From JBHFEI01 sp041928815 (lineage in GTDB: Bacteria; Pseudomonadota; Alphaproteobacteria; Rhizobiales; Rhizobiaceae): a stretch of 64,000 nt of DNA. Under the pieces are notes generated by a model, which did no database searches, had not been told where the DNA came from, and saw only the letters and a program-made list of their open reading frames with translations. Position numbers and translations under genes: made by a program. Within the stretch, counting starts at the first letter, position 1. Every line of letters begins with the position of its first letter. The stretch lies in contig NZ_JBHFEI010000008.1 in the NCBI RefSeq assembly GCF_041928815.1, forward strand, positions 186,001-250,000. The letters run 5' to 3'. This document shows positions 19,066-27,252 of the stretch, piece after piece.

Positions 19066-19806
19066 ATGCCCGAGCTCGACATCTATTGCGGCCCCGCGCC
19101 CGATCCCGCGTCGCTCCTGTCGCGGTGGAACCTCGATCCTCTCGTGCTCGCGATGCTGGCAATCCTTGCCGTCGCCGCCTGGCACGTCGCACCGGACCGC
19201 CGGGCGCGGCTCGTCTCCCTCCTCGGGGTCGGCGTGCTTGTTCTCGCCTTCGTCTCACCGCTCTGCGCGCTGTCGTCGGCGCTGTTTTCGGCGCGCGTGC
19301 TGCACCATGTCCTGCTCGTCGCCGTCGCGGCGCCGCTTCTCGCGGCCTCGTTCCGGGGGATAGCACCAAGGGTGCCCGCGCCGCGGCTCGCGCTCGCCGT
19401 TCACACGCTCCTGTTCTGGGCCTGGCATCTGCCGGCCGCCTATGGCTTCGCCCTTTCCTCCCATGGCGCCTACTGGCTGATGCAGGTGACGCTGCTCGGC
19501 TCGGCGCTCTGGCTCTGGGCCGCAGCCCTCGATGCCCGGACACCGGCCGGCAGAGCCTGTGCGCTGCTCTTCGCCACGGTGCTGCAGATGGGAATGCTGG
19601 CGGCCCTCCTCACGTTTTCCCGCGCTCCGCTCTATGACACCCACATCACCACGACGATCGCCTTCGGCATGACGCCGCTCGAGGACCAACAGCTCGCCGG
19701 CGTGCTGATGTGGGTGCCGGCGGCAGGCCCCTACCTCGTCGCGGCGCTCTGGCGCGTGCGGACCCTGCTGTCGCCTGAGGGCGGCCTCGGCGGACGGACG
19801 CCATGA
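19066..19806 (+). CDS. ctaG: Cytochrome c oxidase assembly factor, caa3_CtaG family
   Basis: A 246-residue inner-membrane protein of about seven spans in the caa3_CtaG family, which supports CuB insertion into heme-copper oxidases. Conserved features are the N-terminal YCGPAPDPASLLSRWNLDP, LHHVLLVAVAAPLLA, HTLLFWAWHLPAAYGFAL, DTHITTTIAFGMTPLEDQQL and the Met/Trp-rich GVLMWVPAAGPYL. It is unrelated in sequence to the CtaG/Cox11 copper chaperone of mitochondria-type oxidases. Its stop overlaps the next start (ATGA), so it is coupled with the CopD-like gene, and it opens the oxidase cluster. Confidence 0.9.
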   Translation: MPELDIYCGPAPDPASLLSRWNLDPLVLAMLAILAVAAWHVAPDRRARLVSLLGVGVLVLAFVSPLCALSSALFSARVLHHVLLVAVAAPLLAASFRGIAPRVPAPRLALAVHTLLFWAWHLPAAYGFALSSHGAYWLMQVTLLGSALWLWAAALDARTPAGRACALLFATVLQMGMLAALLTFSRAPLYDTHITTTIAFGMTPLEDQQLAGVLMWVPAAGPYLVAALWRVRTLLSPEGGLGGRTP

Positions 19807-20312
19807 CGGGCCTGATCGCGCTTGCCAAGTTCGTGCACATCGCCGCCATCGCGCTCTGGGCGGCCGGCATCGTCAGCCTGCCGGGCCTTTACGTGCAGCG
19901 CGCCCATGTGCGCGAACGCGATGCGCTGCTGCGCCTGCAACGGCTGGTCCGCTTCTCCTATATCGCGGTCGTGTCCCCGGCCGCCTTCGTTGCCGTGGCG
20001 AGCGGAACGGCGCTGATTTTCCTGCGCCAGACCTTCGAGCCCTGGTTCTCCGTGAAGCTCGCTTTTGTCGGCCTGCTCGCCGTCATCCATGTCCTGACCG
20101 GCCTCGTCGTCATCCGGCTCTTCCGCGAGGGCGAGATCTATCCCGTCTGGCGCTTCGTCACGGCGACCGTCGTGAGCGGCGGCGTGGTCATCGCCATCAT
20201 CTTCGTCGTGCTCGCCAAGCCGGCGTTCCACCTTGCCCTCTTCGACGTGCTGTCCGAGCCGGGCGGCCTCGGCCGCCTTTACGGCGAGGTCAGTCCTTGG
20301 GGGAAACCATGA
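19803..20312 (+). CDS. CopD-like / DUF2214-type membrane protein
   Basis: A 169-residue membrane protein with four or more spans, starting MTGLIALAKFVHIAAIALWA, with a His in the first span (KFVHIAA), SPAAFVAVASGTALI and a second-half VKLAFVGLLAVIHVLTG. This is the pattern of CopD/HemJ-like four-helix proteins that bind copper or heme. It is coupled to ctaG by an ATGA overlap, which suggests a role in oxidase maturation. Its last 23 bases overlap the 3' end of the oppositely oriented DUF2231 gene. The family assignment is by pattern only. Confidence 0.7.
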   Translation: MTGLIALAKFVHIAAIALWAAGIVSLPGLYVQRAHVRERDALLRLQRLVRFSYIAVVSPAAFVAVASGTALIFLRQTFEPWFSVKLAFVGLLAVIHVLTGLVVIRLFREGEIYPVWRFVTATVVSGGVVIAIIFVVLAKPAFHLALFDVLSEPGGLGRLYGEVSPWGKP

Positions 20313-20790
20313 GGCCGATGCCGTGATCGAAGATGAGCTTGCCGCCATGCCAGCCGGCGATCCCCGTCAGCACCGCCGACAGGGCCGAAAGCAGCAGGCC
20401 CTGCGGCAGGACGGCGATGAGGTCGGTGGCGCGCAGGCCCCAATTGGTGCCCATCACCGCGATCAGGGTCATCGCCGCGATCGCATGGGCCCAGCTCGCC
20501 GCCCGCGCCCGGATGCCCGGCACGAGCAGCAGCTCTGCCGTGCCGACGGCACCGGCGGCAAGGCCGAGGAAAAAGGCGCCGCCCGAGGACCACAGTCCGA
20601 CGCGAAGCCAGAACGGATCGGCCCCCCACCAGTAGAGCAGATCGGCGCCGAGCGTGGCGAAGACGAAGGCGATCGGGAAATGCACGCTCATCGCATGCAG
20701 CGGGTGGCCGCTGATCGCGACGAAAGACTGAACGTCCTTTTCCTCGACCTTGCGGATGACCGGATTTTCCGCGTCGCGTGTCTCTTGCAT
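20290..20790 (-). CDS. DUF2231 membrane protein
   Basis: A 166-residue protein with about four membrane spans and the N-terminal GHPLHAMSVHFPIAFVFATL motif typical of DUF2231 proteins, whose histidines may bind a cofactor or metal. Function is unknown. The ATG at 20788-20790 is preceded by GGGAGA at a good distance. It runs opposite to the oxidase genes and sits between the CopD-like gene and subunit II, overlapping the former's 3' end and nearly touching the 5' end of the latter, so its promoter must lie inside the subunit II region. Confidence 0.82.
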   Translation of the reverse strand: MQETRDAENPVIRKVEEKDVQSFVAISGHPLHAMSVHFPIAFVFATLGADLLYWWGADPFWLRVGLWSSGGAFFLGLAAGAVGTAELLLVPGIRARAASWAHAIAAMTLIAVMGTNWGLRATDLIAVLPQGLLLSALSAVLTGIAGWHGGKLIFDHGIGLMVSPKD

Positions 20791-21522
20791 CGGCGATCTC
20801 CCTTCGGAACCATAACCCTGCATAATGGCTTAAGGTTCCGCAGCATTGCGGCCGCGGGCGCGGGGCTCGCGCTCACCGGCTGCGGCGGCGATCTTTCGGC
20901 GCTCGATCCGGCCGGGCCCTCCGCCGCCGCCATCGCCGATCTCTGGTGGCTGATGCTGTGCGGCGGGGCGGCGATCTTCCTTCTCGTGCTCGGGCTTTTC
21001 CTTCTTCTTCTTTTCAAACCCGGGTCGGGACGACGGATCGCGCCGTCGCGCTGGATCTGGGCCGGCGGCGTCGCCTTTCCGCTCGTCACGCTGGTCGCGC
21101 TCGTCGGCTACGGGATGGTCCGCGGCGAAGACATCCTCAATCTTCAGGGCGGCGGGGCTCCGGTCGCGATCGAGGCACGCGGGACAATGTGGCGATGGGA
21201 GTTCCGCTACGACGGGGGCGCCCGGGCGAGCCGCGACGTGCTCCACATCCCCGCCGGCCGCACCGTCGTCGTGACGGCGACCAGCGACGACGTGATCCAC
21301 AGTTTCTGGGTGCCGAGGCTCGGCGGCAAGATCGACGCGATCCCCGGCCATGCCACGACCTTGCGCATTCTCGCCGAGCGGCCCGGCGTCTATGGCGGCA
21401 TCTGTTCGGAATATTGCGGCACGGGCCACGGGGCGATGCTGTTCACGGTCGAGGCGCATGCGCCGGATGTCTACGAGGCCGTGCTTGCCGGCCTCGACAA
21501 TGACGGGGAGCAAAGCCGATGA
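20785..21522 (+). CDS. ctaC: Cytochrome c oxidase subunit II (CuA lipoprotein), start uncertain
   Basis: Subunit II accepts electrons from cytochrome c. A lipobox (GLALTGC) is followed by two membrane spans and a periplasmic cupredoxin domain with all CuA ligands: the His of DVIHSFWVPRLGGKIDA and the motif GICSEYCGTGHGAMLF (two Cys, Glu, His, Met). No cytochrome c domain is fused. The frame has no ATG or GTG near the expected start. TTG at 20785 and CTG at 20818 are the only candidates; an ATG at 20825 is out of frame by one base and hits a stop at once. The stop overlaps the start of the subunit I gene (ATGA). Coordinates use the TTG. Confidence 0.75.
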   Translation: MHRRSPFGTITLHNGLRFRSIAAAGAGLALTGCGGDLSALDPAGPSAAAIADLWWLMLCGGAAIFLLVLGLFLLLLFKPGSGRRIAPSRWIWAGGVAFPLVTLVALVGYGMVRGEDILNLQGGGAPVAIEARGTMWRWEFRYDGGARASRDVLHIPAGRTVVVTATSDDVIHSFWVPRLGGKIDAIPGHATTLRILAERPGVYGGICSEYCGTGHGAMLFTVEAHAPDVYEAVLAGLDNDGEQSR

Positions 21523-24029
21523 CGCCGCCGACACCGCGCCGGTCGGCGCTTGGCCTCCACCGCGAGCTGACGGCGATCTGGGGCACGCCGCCGGGATGGG
21601 GCCGGCTCCAGGCCGTCAACCACACAGTCGTCGGCAAGCGCTTCATGGCAACGGCGCTCGTCTTCTTCGCCATCGGCGGCGTGCTGGCGATGCTGATCCG
21701 CACGCAGCTCGCGACGACGGAGAGCGCCTTCCTCGACGCCGCCGCCTATGCGCAGGTCTTCACCATGCATGGCGTGGTGATGATGTTCCTCTTCGCCATC
21801 CCCTTCTTCGAGGGGCTCGCCATGTATCTGCTGCCGAAGATGCTCGGCAGCCGCGACCTCGCCTTTCCGCGCATGTCGGCCTATGGCTACTGGTGCTACC
21901 TCTTCGGCGGCACCTTCCTCGTCGGCGCGCTCGTTGCAGGCGTCGCGCCGGATGGCGGCTGGTTCATGTACACGCCGCTTTCCTCCTCGACCTATACGCC
22001 CGGCATCAATGCCGACGTCTGGCTGCTCGGCATCACCTTCGTCGAGATCTCGGCGCTGTCGGCCGCCGTCGAGATCCTCGTCTCCGTGCTGAAGCTGCGC
22101 GCGCCGGGCATGTCGCTGACGCGGATGCCGATCTTCGCCTGGTACATGCTGGTCGTCGCCGGCATGATGCTGATCGGCTTTCCGCCACTGATCCTCGGCT
22201 CGATCCTACTGGAGGCCGAACGGGCCTTCGGGCTGCCCTTCTTCGATCCGCTTCGGGGCGGCGATCCGCTCCTGTGGCAGCACCTCTTCTGGCTGTTCGG
22301 CCATCCGGAGGTCTATATCATCTTCCTTCCCGCCGCAGGTGCCCTGTCGACGATCATCCCGACGCTCGCCCGCCGCCCGCTCGAAGGCTACGAGATCGTC
22401 GTCGCGGCGATCATCGCCATCGCCTTCCTCTCCTTCGGCCTCTGGGTGCATCACATGTACACGGTCGGCATCCCCCATGTGGCGCTGTCGTTCTTCTCGG
22501 CGGCGAGCGGGCTCGTCGCCGTCCCGACCGGCGTGCAGATCTTCGCCTGGCTTGCGACGCTCGCTCATGGCAAGCCGCGCCTGTCGGTGCCGATGCTGCA
22601 TGTGTTCGGCTTCTTCTTCGTCTTCGTGCTCGGCGGCCTGACCGGCGTCATGCTCGCCATGGTGCCGTTCGACTGGCAGGCGCACGACACGCATTTCGTC
22701 GTCGCCCACCTCCATTACGTGCTCGTCGGCGGCTTCGTCTTCCCGATGCTCGCCGCCGCCTATTACTGGCTGCCGCACATGGTCGGCCGGCAATCCGTGC
22801 AGCACCTCTCCCACGCCGCCTTCTGGATGATCTTCATCGGCTTCAACGTGACGTTCTTCGCCATGCACCTGACCGGCCTTCGCGGCATGACGCGGCGGAT
22901 CTCCACCTATCCGCCGGAGGCCGGCTGGGAGACGCTCAACTTCGTCTCGTCGATGGGCAGCTTCGTCATGACGACCGGCTTCGCCCTCGTCGCGCTCGAC
23001 CTTCTTCTGCTCGCGCTCTTCGGCAAGCCGTTCCGCCGCAATCCCTGGCGGGCGGAAACGCTGGAATGGGCGATGCCGACGCCGCCGACCGCCTATGCCT
23101 TCGCGGCACTTCCGGAGATGCCCACGCGCGCCGACCGGATCGATCCCGACCGGCTGGGTGCAAGGCTCGCCGCCGGCGATGGCTATCTCGGTTTCACCCG
23201 CAACGGCTGGATGGAGGTGATCGGCGTCGACATGGTGACGGGACGGCCCGAACAGGTGATCGTGCTGCCGCGACGGACCTGCCTTCCGCTCCTGACGGCG
23301 ATCGCGACGGCAAGCATCTTCGCCTTGCTGCTCGCCAAGATCACCTGGCTCGTGCCGCCGGCCCTTCTGGCGGTGGTCGCGCTGTTCCTCTTCTGGACGC
23401 GCGACTGCGGGTTGCGCGCCGATCTTACCCCCTTGCCGGTCGGCCGCGGCCCCGACCTGCCGCACCACTACCAGTCGGAACGGCCGCCGTCCTACTGGGC
23501 GATGGTCTTCACGCTTGCCGCCGACGCGACGCTCTACACATCGCTCCTCTTCGGCGCGCTCTTCCTCTGGCTCTCCGCCCCGAACTGGCCGCCCTACACC
23601 AGCATCCCGCTCGACGGCGTCACGGCCCTTGCCGTCACGGTCTCGCTGGGGGCCGCCGTTGCCCTCGGCCGGCTCTTCTCCCCCGGCGATCCCCGCGTCG
23701 TCCTCGGGCCGGCGATCGCGGCGCTCGCCCACGGCGTCGCCCTCGCCTTCCTTCTCGTCTTCCTCGTGGAGATCCGCGAGGAGGCGACCCGCCACGCCGC
23801 TCTCGCCAGCATCTTCGCGGTGAAGGCCTATGCGGCGCTGCATGTCGCCGTCGGCCTCGTCCTGTCGCTCTTCTGCGTCTTCCGGGTCAGACGCGGCTAT
23901 GTCTCGGCGGGACGCGATCTCGACCTGCGGCTCGCCCGGCTCTTCGATGTCTACACGCTCGTTGCCGGGCTCGCGGCCGTGGGGTTCCCGTTCCTCCTGA
24001 AACTGCTGACCGCGGGGGCCGGCGCATGA
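21519..24029 (+). CDS. ctaD: Cytochrome c oxidase subunit I fused to a subunit III-like domain
   Basis: The catalytic subunit of a heme-copper oxidase, 836 residues. Heme and CuB ligands are present: His84 in FTMHGVVMM, His262 and the cross-linking Tyr in GHPEVYI, His311-His312 in WVHHMYTVG, and His397/His399 in VVAHLHYVL. The Glu of HPEVY places it in the A1-type group. From about residue 590 a second membrane domain follows, with HHYQSERPPSYWAMVFTLAA and a C-terminal five-span region resembling subunit III. Such I-III fusions are known in alternative aa3-type oxidases. It is coupled by ATGA to subunit II before it and to a small membrane protein after it. Confidence 0.93.
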   Translation: MTPPTPRRSALGLHRELTAIWGTPPGWGRLQAVNHTVVGKRFMATALVFFAIGGVLAMLIRTQLATTESAFLDAAAYAQVFTMHGVVMMFLFAIPFFEGLAMYLLPKMLGSRDLAFPRMSAYGYWCYLFGGTFLVGALVAGVAPDGGWFMYTPLSSSTYTPGINADVWLLGITFVEISALSAAVEILVSVLKLRAPGMSLTRMPIFAWYMLVVAGMMLIGFPPLILGSILLEAERAFGLPFFDPLRGGDPLLWQHLFWLFGHPEVYIIFLPAAGALSTIIPTLARRPLEGYEIVVAAIIAIAFLSFGLWVHHMYTVGIPHVALSFFSAASGLVAVPTGVQIFAWLATLAHGKPRLSVPMLHVFGFFFVFVLGGLTGVMLAMVPFDWQAHDTHFVVAHLHYVLVGGFVFPMLAAAYYWLPHMVGRQSVQHLSHAAFWMIFIGFNVTFFAMHLTGLRGMTRRISTYPPEAGWETLNFVSSMGSFVMTTGFALVALDLLLLALFGKPFRRNPWRAETLEWAMPTPPTAYAFAALPEMPTRADRIDPDRLGARLAAGDGYLGFTRNGWMEVIGVDMVTGRPEQVIVLPRRTCLPLLTAIATASIFALLLAKITWLVPPALLAVVALFLFWTRDCGLRADLTPLPVGRGPDLPHHYQSERPPSYWAMVFTLAADATLYTSLLFGALFLWLSAPNWPPYTSIPLDGVTALAVTVSLGAAVALGRLFSPGDPRVVLGPAIAALAHGVALAFLLVFLVEIREEATRHAALASIFAVKAYAALHVAVGLVLSLFCVFRVRRGYVSAGRDLDLRLARLFDVYTLVAGLAAVGFPFLLKLLTAGAGA

Positions 24030-24343
24030 CCAGGCATCCGCTCCTTGCCCTTCTTACGGTCTGGATCGTCTGGGCCTTCGGCTTTCTCCTGCTCTATGCG
24101 CTGCAGGCCACCGGCTGCAGGGCGGGCCTCGACATCCGGATGATCGGCCCCGTCTCTGCTCTGCGCCTCCTGCTGATCGTCGCGACAACCCTTCTCCTCC
24201 TCGCCCTCACGGTCCTGACCCGCCGGGTCACGGCAGGATCCCTGGGCTCGCCGCTGGCGCGCATTACCGCCCTCGCCAACGGCGCGGCCATCATCGCTGT
24301 CCTCACCTTTGCCGGCGTGGCGTGGCTGAGCCTGTGCCGATAG
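24026..24343 (+). CDS. Small membrane protein of the oxidase operon
   Basis: A 105-residue protein with three predicted membrane spans (LLALLTVWIVWAFGFLLLYA, LRLLLIVATTLLLLALTVL, and a C-terminal span near ALANGAAIIAVLTFAGVAWL). Its ATG overlaps the stop of the fused oxidase gene (ATGA), so it is translated with it. I do not recognise the family. Position suggests a small accessory or assembly protein of this oxidase, comparable in place to the small subunit encoded after other coxI-III genes. Confidence 0.75.
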   Translation: MTRHPLLALLTVWIVWAFGFLLLYALQATGCRAGLDIRMIGPVSALRLLLIVATTLLLLALTVLTRRVTAGSLGSPLARITALANGAAIIAVLTFAGVAWLSLCR

Positions 24344-24518
24344 AAAGGGAGAGGAGCGCCTGCCGCGGCACGGGAGTGCACGGTGTCACGCCGACGTGTC
24401 ACCCGACGTTTCCCGTCTTCCGCCTGCCGGACATTTATGCATGATGGCGCGACGAGCGCGGCGCAGGGGCGTTGCGCCCGGCTCCGGTCGCGGAGCCAAC
24501 AGCAGACAGGCCTATGTG

Positions 24519-25292
24519 ATGGTGCGTAGCTTCGATTCGGTCGCGTTCCTCGCCTCCCCGACGGCGGAGGCCCAGTCGGCGGCGGAGGAACTGATCGCCC
24601 TTCACGGCAATTGCGATCCGGCCGATGCGGACGTGATCGTCGCGCTTGGCGGCGACGGCTTCATGCTGCAGACGCTGCACCGGACGATGAATTCCGGCAA
24701 GCTCGTCTACGGCATGAACCGCGGCTCGGTCGGCTTCCTCATGAACCGCTACAGCACCGAGCGCCTGCGCGAGCGGATCGAGGCTGCGGACGAGAACGCG
24801 CTCCATCCCCTCGAAATGCAGACGACGGACGCCGACGGCAACCGTTTCAATGCCCTGGCGATCAACGAGGTCTCGCTGCTGAGGCAATCCTACCAGGCCG
24901 CCAAGCTTCAGGTGGTGATCGACGGGCAGGTGCGGCTCGAGGAGCTGATCTGCGACGGGCTGCTCCTGTCGACGCCGGCCGGCTCGACCGCCTACAATCT
25001 CTCGGCGCATGGTCCGATCCTGCCGCTCGAGGCGCCGCTGCTGGCGCTGACGCCGGTGAGCCCGTTCCGCCCGAGACGCTGGCGCGGTGCCCTGCTTCCG
25101 AACCGCGTGACCGTCGAGATCGCCATCCTCGAGCCGGAGAAGCGGCCGGTCAACGCGGTCGCCGACCATGTCGAGGTCAAGTCCGTCGTCAGCGTGCGCA
25201 TCGCCGAATCGGAAAACACCACCGCCCGCATTCTCTCCGATCCGGATTATTCCTGGTCGGACCGCATTCTCAGCGAACAATTTTCCAATTGA
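24519..25292 (+). CDS. nadK: NAD kinase
   Basis: Makes NADP from NAD and ATP in the cytoplasm. The 257-residue protein from the ATG at 24519 matches rhizobial NAD kinases in length. The catalytic GGDG motif is in VIVALGGDGFMLQTLH near residue 45, followed by YGMNRGSVGFLMN, NEVSLLR and the nucleotide-binding TPAGSTAYNLSAHGPILPL near residue 160. The open frame continues upstream to 24396, but that segment is Arg-rich and not conserved in character. It stands alone between the oxidase cluster and a secreted-protein gene. Confidence 0.94.
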   Translation: MVRSFDSVAFLASPTAEAQSAAEELIALHGNCDPADADVIVALGGDGFMLQTLHRTMNSGKLVYGMNRGSVGFLMNRYSTERLRERIEAADENALHPLEMQTTDADGNRFNALAINEVSLLRQSYQAAKLQVVIDGQVRLEELICDGLLLSTPAGSTAYNLSAHGPILPLEAPLLALTPVSPFRPRRWRGALLPNRVTVEIAILEPEKRPVNAVADHVEVKSVVSVRIAESENTTARILSDPDYSWSDRILSEQFSN

Positions 25293-25372
25293 GCCTTTGC
25301 ATCGTCAACACATGCATGTGTTAAGGTTTCAACGTTCGAAGACATGGCAGGCACGGCAGAGGGAGATGCAGG

Positions 25373-25906
25373 ATGCGACGCATGATCAGGCGCCTGGCGC
25401 CGCTTCTCTGTCTCGCCGTGATCGATCCGACCTTCGCGCATGCGCAGACGGCCGACGCGTCGCAGACCCTGTCTCCGTCGGTCATCTTTGTCACCAGCAC
25501 GGGATACTGGGAGGAAAGCGGCGATCCGGCGGTGCTGCTCGACCCTGAAAATCCGCCCTCCGGGGCCGCCGGCGCGGCCCCTGAAAAGCCGCAGCCGGCG
25601 CGGCGCGGCTACTACAAGCTGATCGCCGAGCGCCAGCCCGACGGAACGGCCCATATCTATCTGCAGCAGATCGCGCTCGGGACGGAGGGACCGGAGGTCG
25701 TTTCCTCGGCCGAGCTGGAGGAATTCTCGCAGCGCTCCGTCTACGTCACCGATATCCGGCCCGAGACCTCCTCCGGCGTGACGACCGAGCCCGGCATGTT
25801 CGCGACCGTCTATCTGAGAACCGATCCGGCCGCGAGCGAGCCGGAAAGCTGGACCGTGCTGATCGACGACCTCGGCGACATCAAGGTGGAACGCGCCAGC
25901 AACTGA
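25373..25906 (+). CDS. Secreted protein of unknown function
   Basis: A 177-residue protein with a signal peptide at residues 1-24 (RRMIRRLAPLLCLAVIDPTF, cleavage likely after AHA). The mature part has a Pro/Ala-rich stretch near residues 60-75, then a folded-looking region (YYKLIAERQPDGTAHIYLQQ and VYVTDIRPETSSGVTTEPGM) with alternating hydrophobic residues suggesting beta-strands. I do not recognise a domain. An AGGGAGATGCAGG region precedes the ATG. A weak hairpin (GGCGCCT / AGGCGCC) follows the stop at 25908-25934. Confidence 0.75.
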   Translation: MRRMIRRLAPLLCLAVIDPTFAHAQTADASQTLSPSVIFVTSTGYWEESGDPAVLLDPENPPSGAAGAAPEKPQPARRGYYKLIAERQPDGTAHIYLQQIALGTEGPEVVSSAELEEFSQRSVYVTDIRPETSSGVTTEPGMFATVYLRTDPAASEPESWTVLIDDLGDIKVERASN

Positions 25907-25976
25907 CGGCGCCTGCCACGATCCGTTAGGCGCCTCACCGAATGGGAGACGCCTGACTCATGGAAAGTCCCCGCTT

Positions 25977-27108
25977 CTATGCCAGGTCGGCTGACTCGAC
26001 ATCCGCCCCGCCATTGACGCGGTGGGCAAGGGCGGCCTCCATGAACTCGTTGAGCTCGCCGTCGAGCACGTCCGAGGGCGCCGTGCTTTCGACGCCGGTG
26101 CGAAGGTCCTTGACCAGCTGGTAGGGCTGCAGAACGTAGGAGCGGATCTGGTGACCCCAGCCGATGTCTGTCTTGGACGCGGCTTCCGCGTTCGCCGCCT
26201 CTTCCCGCTTCTTCAGCTCCGCCTCGTAGAGGCGGGCGCGCAGCATGTCCCAGGCCTTGGCGCGGTTCTTGTGCTGCGAACGCTCCTGCTGGCACTGCAC
26301 GACGATCCCGCTCGGCATGTGGGTGATGCGCACGGCCGAATCGGTGGTGTTGACGTGCTGGCCGCCGGCGCCCGACGACCGATAGGTGTCGATGCGGCAG
26401 TCGCTCTCGTTGATGTCGATCTGGATCGAATCGTCGACGACCGGATAGACCCAGATCGAGGAGAAGGACGTGTGCCGGCGGGCGTTGCTGTCATAGGGCG
26501 AGATTCGGACGAGCCGGTGCACGCCCGATTCGGTCTTCAGCCAGCCATAGGCGTTCTGGCCCTTGACCAGCAGGGTTGCCGACTTGATGCCCGCCTCCTC
26601 GCCGTCGTGGATTTCGAGGAGTTCGACCTTGAAGCCCTGGCGCTCGGCCCAGCGCGTATACATGCGCAGCAGCATGTTGGCCCAGTCCTGGCTCTCCGTG
26701 CCGCCCGCGCCGGAATGCACTTCGAGATAGGTGTCGTTGCCATCGGCCTCGCCGGACAGCATCGCCTCCACCTGCTTCTTCGCCGCCACCGACCGGAGCT
26801 CGCGAAGGGCGTTTTCCGCGTCGGAAACGATCTCGGCGTCGCCCTCTTCCTCGCCGAGCGCGATCAGCTCGATGTTTTCGGCAAGTTGCCTCTCGATCGT
26901 CCGCAGTCCGTTGACGCCGTCATCGAGCTGCTGGCGCTCGCGCATCAGCTTCTGCGCCTCGCCCGCATCGTTCCAGAGAGACGGGTCTTCCGCCTTGTTG
27001 TTCAGCCAGTCCAGCCGCCGGATTGCCTGATCCCAGTCAAAGATGCCTCCTCAGCAGGCTTATGGCCTGCCTGATCTCGTCGACGATGTTCTCGATTTCG
27101 CTGCGCAT
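25977..27108 (-). CDS. prfB: Peptide chain release factor 2, with programmed +1 frameshift
   Basis: RF2 releases finished proteins at UAA and UGA codons. The gene starts at the ATG 27106-27108 (MRSEIENIVDEIRQAISLLR), reads 23 codons to CTT-TGA (TGA at 27037-27039), and continues in the +1 frame as DWDQAIRRLDWLNN for 353 more codons, giving 376 residues. The catalytic GGQ is in SSGAGGQHVNTTDSAVRITH. The stop-recognition tripeptide is SPY (RISPYDSNARRH), a variant of the SPF of E. coli. The in-frame UGA lets low RF2 levels raise frameshifting, the known autoregulation of this gene. Confidence 0.95.
27036..27051 (-). promoter_or_regulatory. prfB programmed frameshift site
   Basis: On the minus strand the sequence reads AGGAGG, CAT, CTT, TGA, C. 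The internal Shine-Dalgarno-like AGGAGG, three-base spacer, slippery CTT and poorly terminated UGA-C match the layout of the classic bacterial prfB recoding site. After slippage from CUU to UUU, reading resumes at GAC. Confidence 0.93.
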
Positions 27109-27192
27109 GATCCTGCTTCTTGATGGTGAGTGCCGGCATGCCCGCTCAGACGGCACCGTGCGGGCGGGACGTGCCGCCGGGAATAGCTCCGG

Positions 27193-27249
27193 CCGCCGGC
27201 AATGTAAAGCCGGCGGCCTCCAGCACCGTCCTCGACGGTGCTGGAGGCC
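27193..27249 (-). terminator. Tandem hairpins after mrcA
   Basis: Directly after the mrcA stop (27253 on the minus strand) lies a perfect 16-base inverted repeat with a three-base loop (27215-27249; arms GGCCTCCAGCACCGTC and GACGGTGCTGGAGGCC), followed by a second stem CCGCCGGC / GCCGGCGG at 27193-27216 sharing a base or two with the first. There is no T-run, so the ability to terminate is uncertain, but the strength of the first stem is unusual for this window. Confidence 0.65.
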
Positions 27250-27252
27250 GCG

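Noticed and set aside
21350..24025. A long plus-strand frame overlapping the fused oxidase gene
   Set aside because: Only its last 105 codons (24026-24343) are a real gene; the rest is an out-of-frame shadow of the oxidase, which has all heme and copper ligands.
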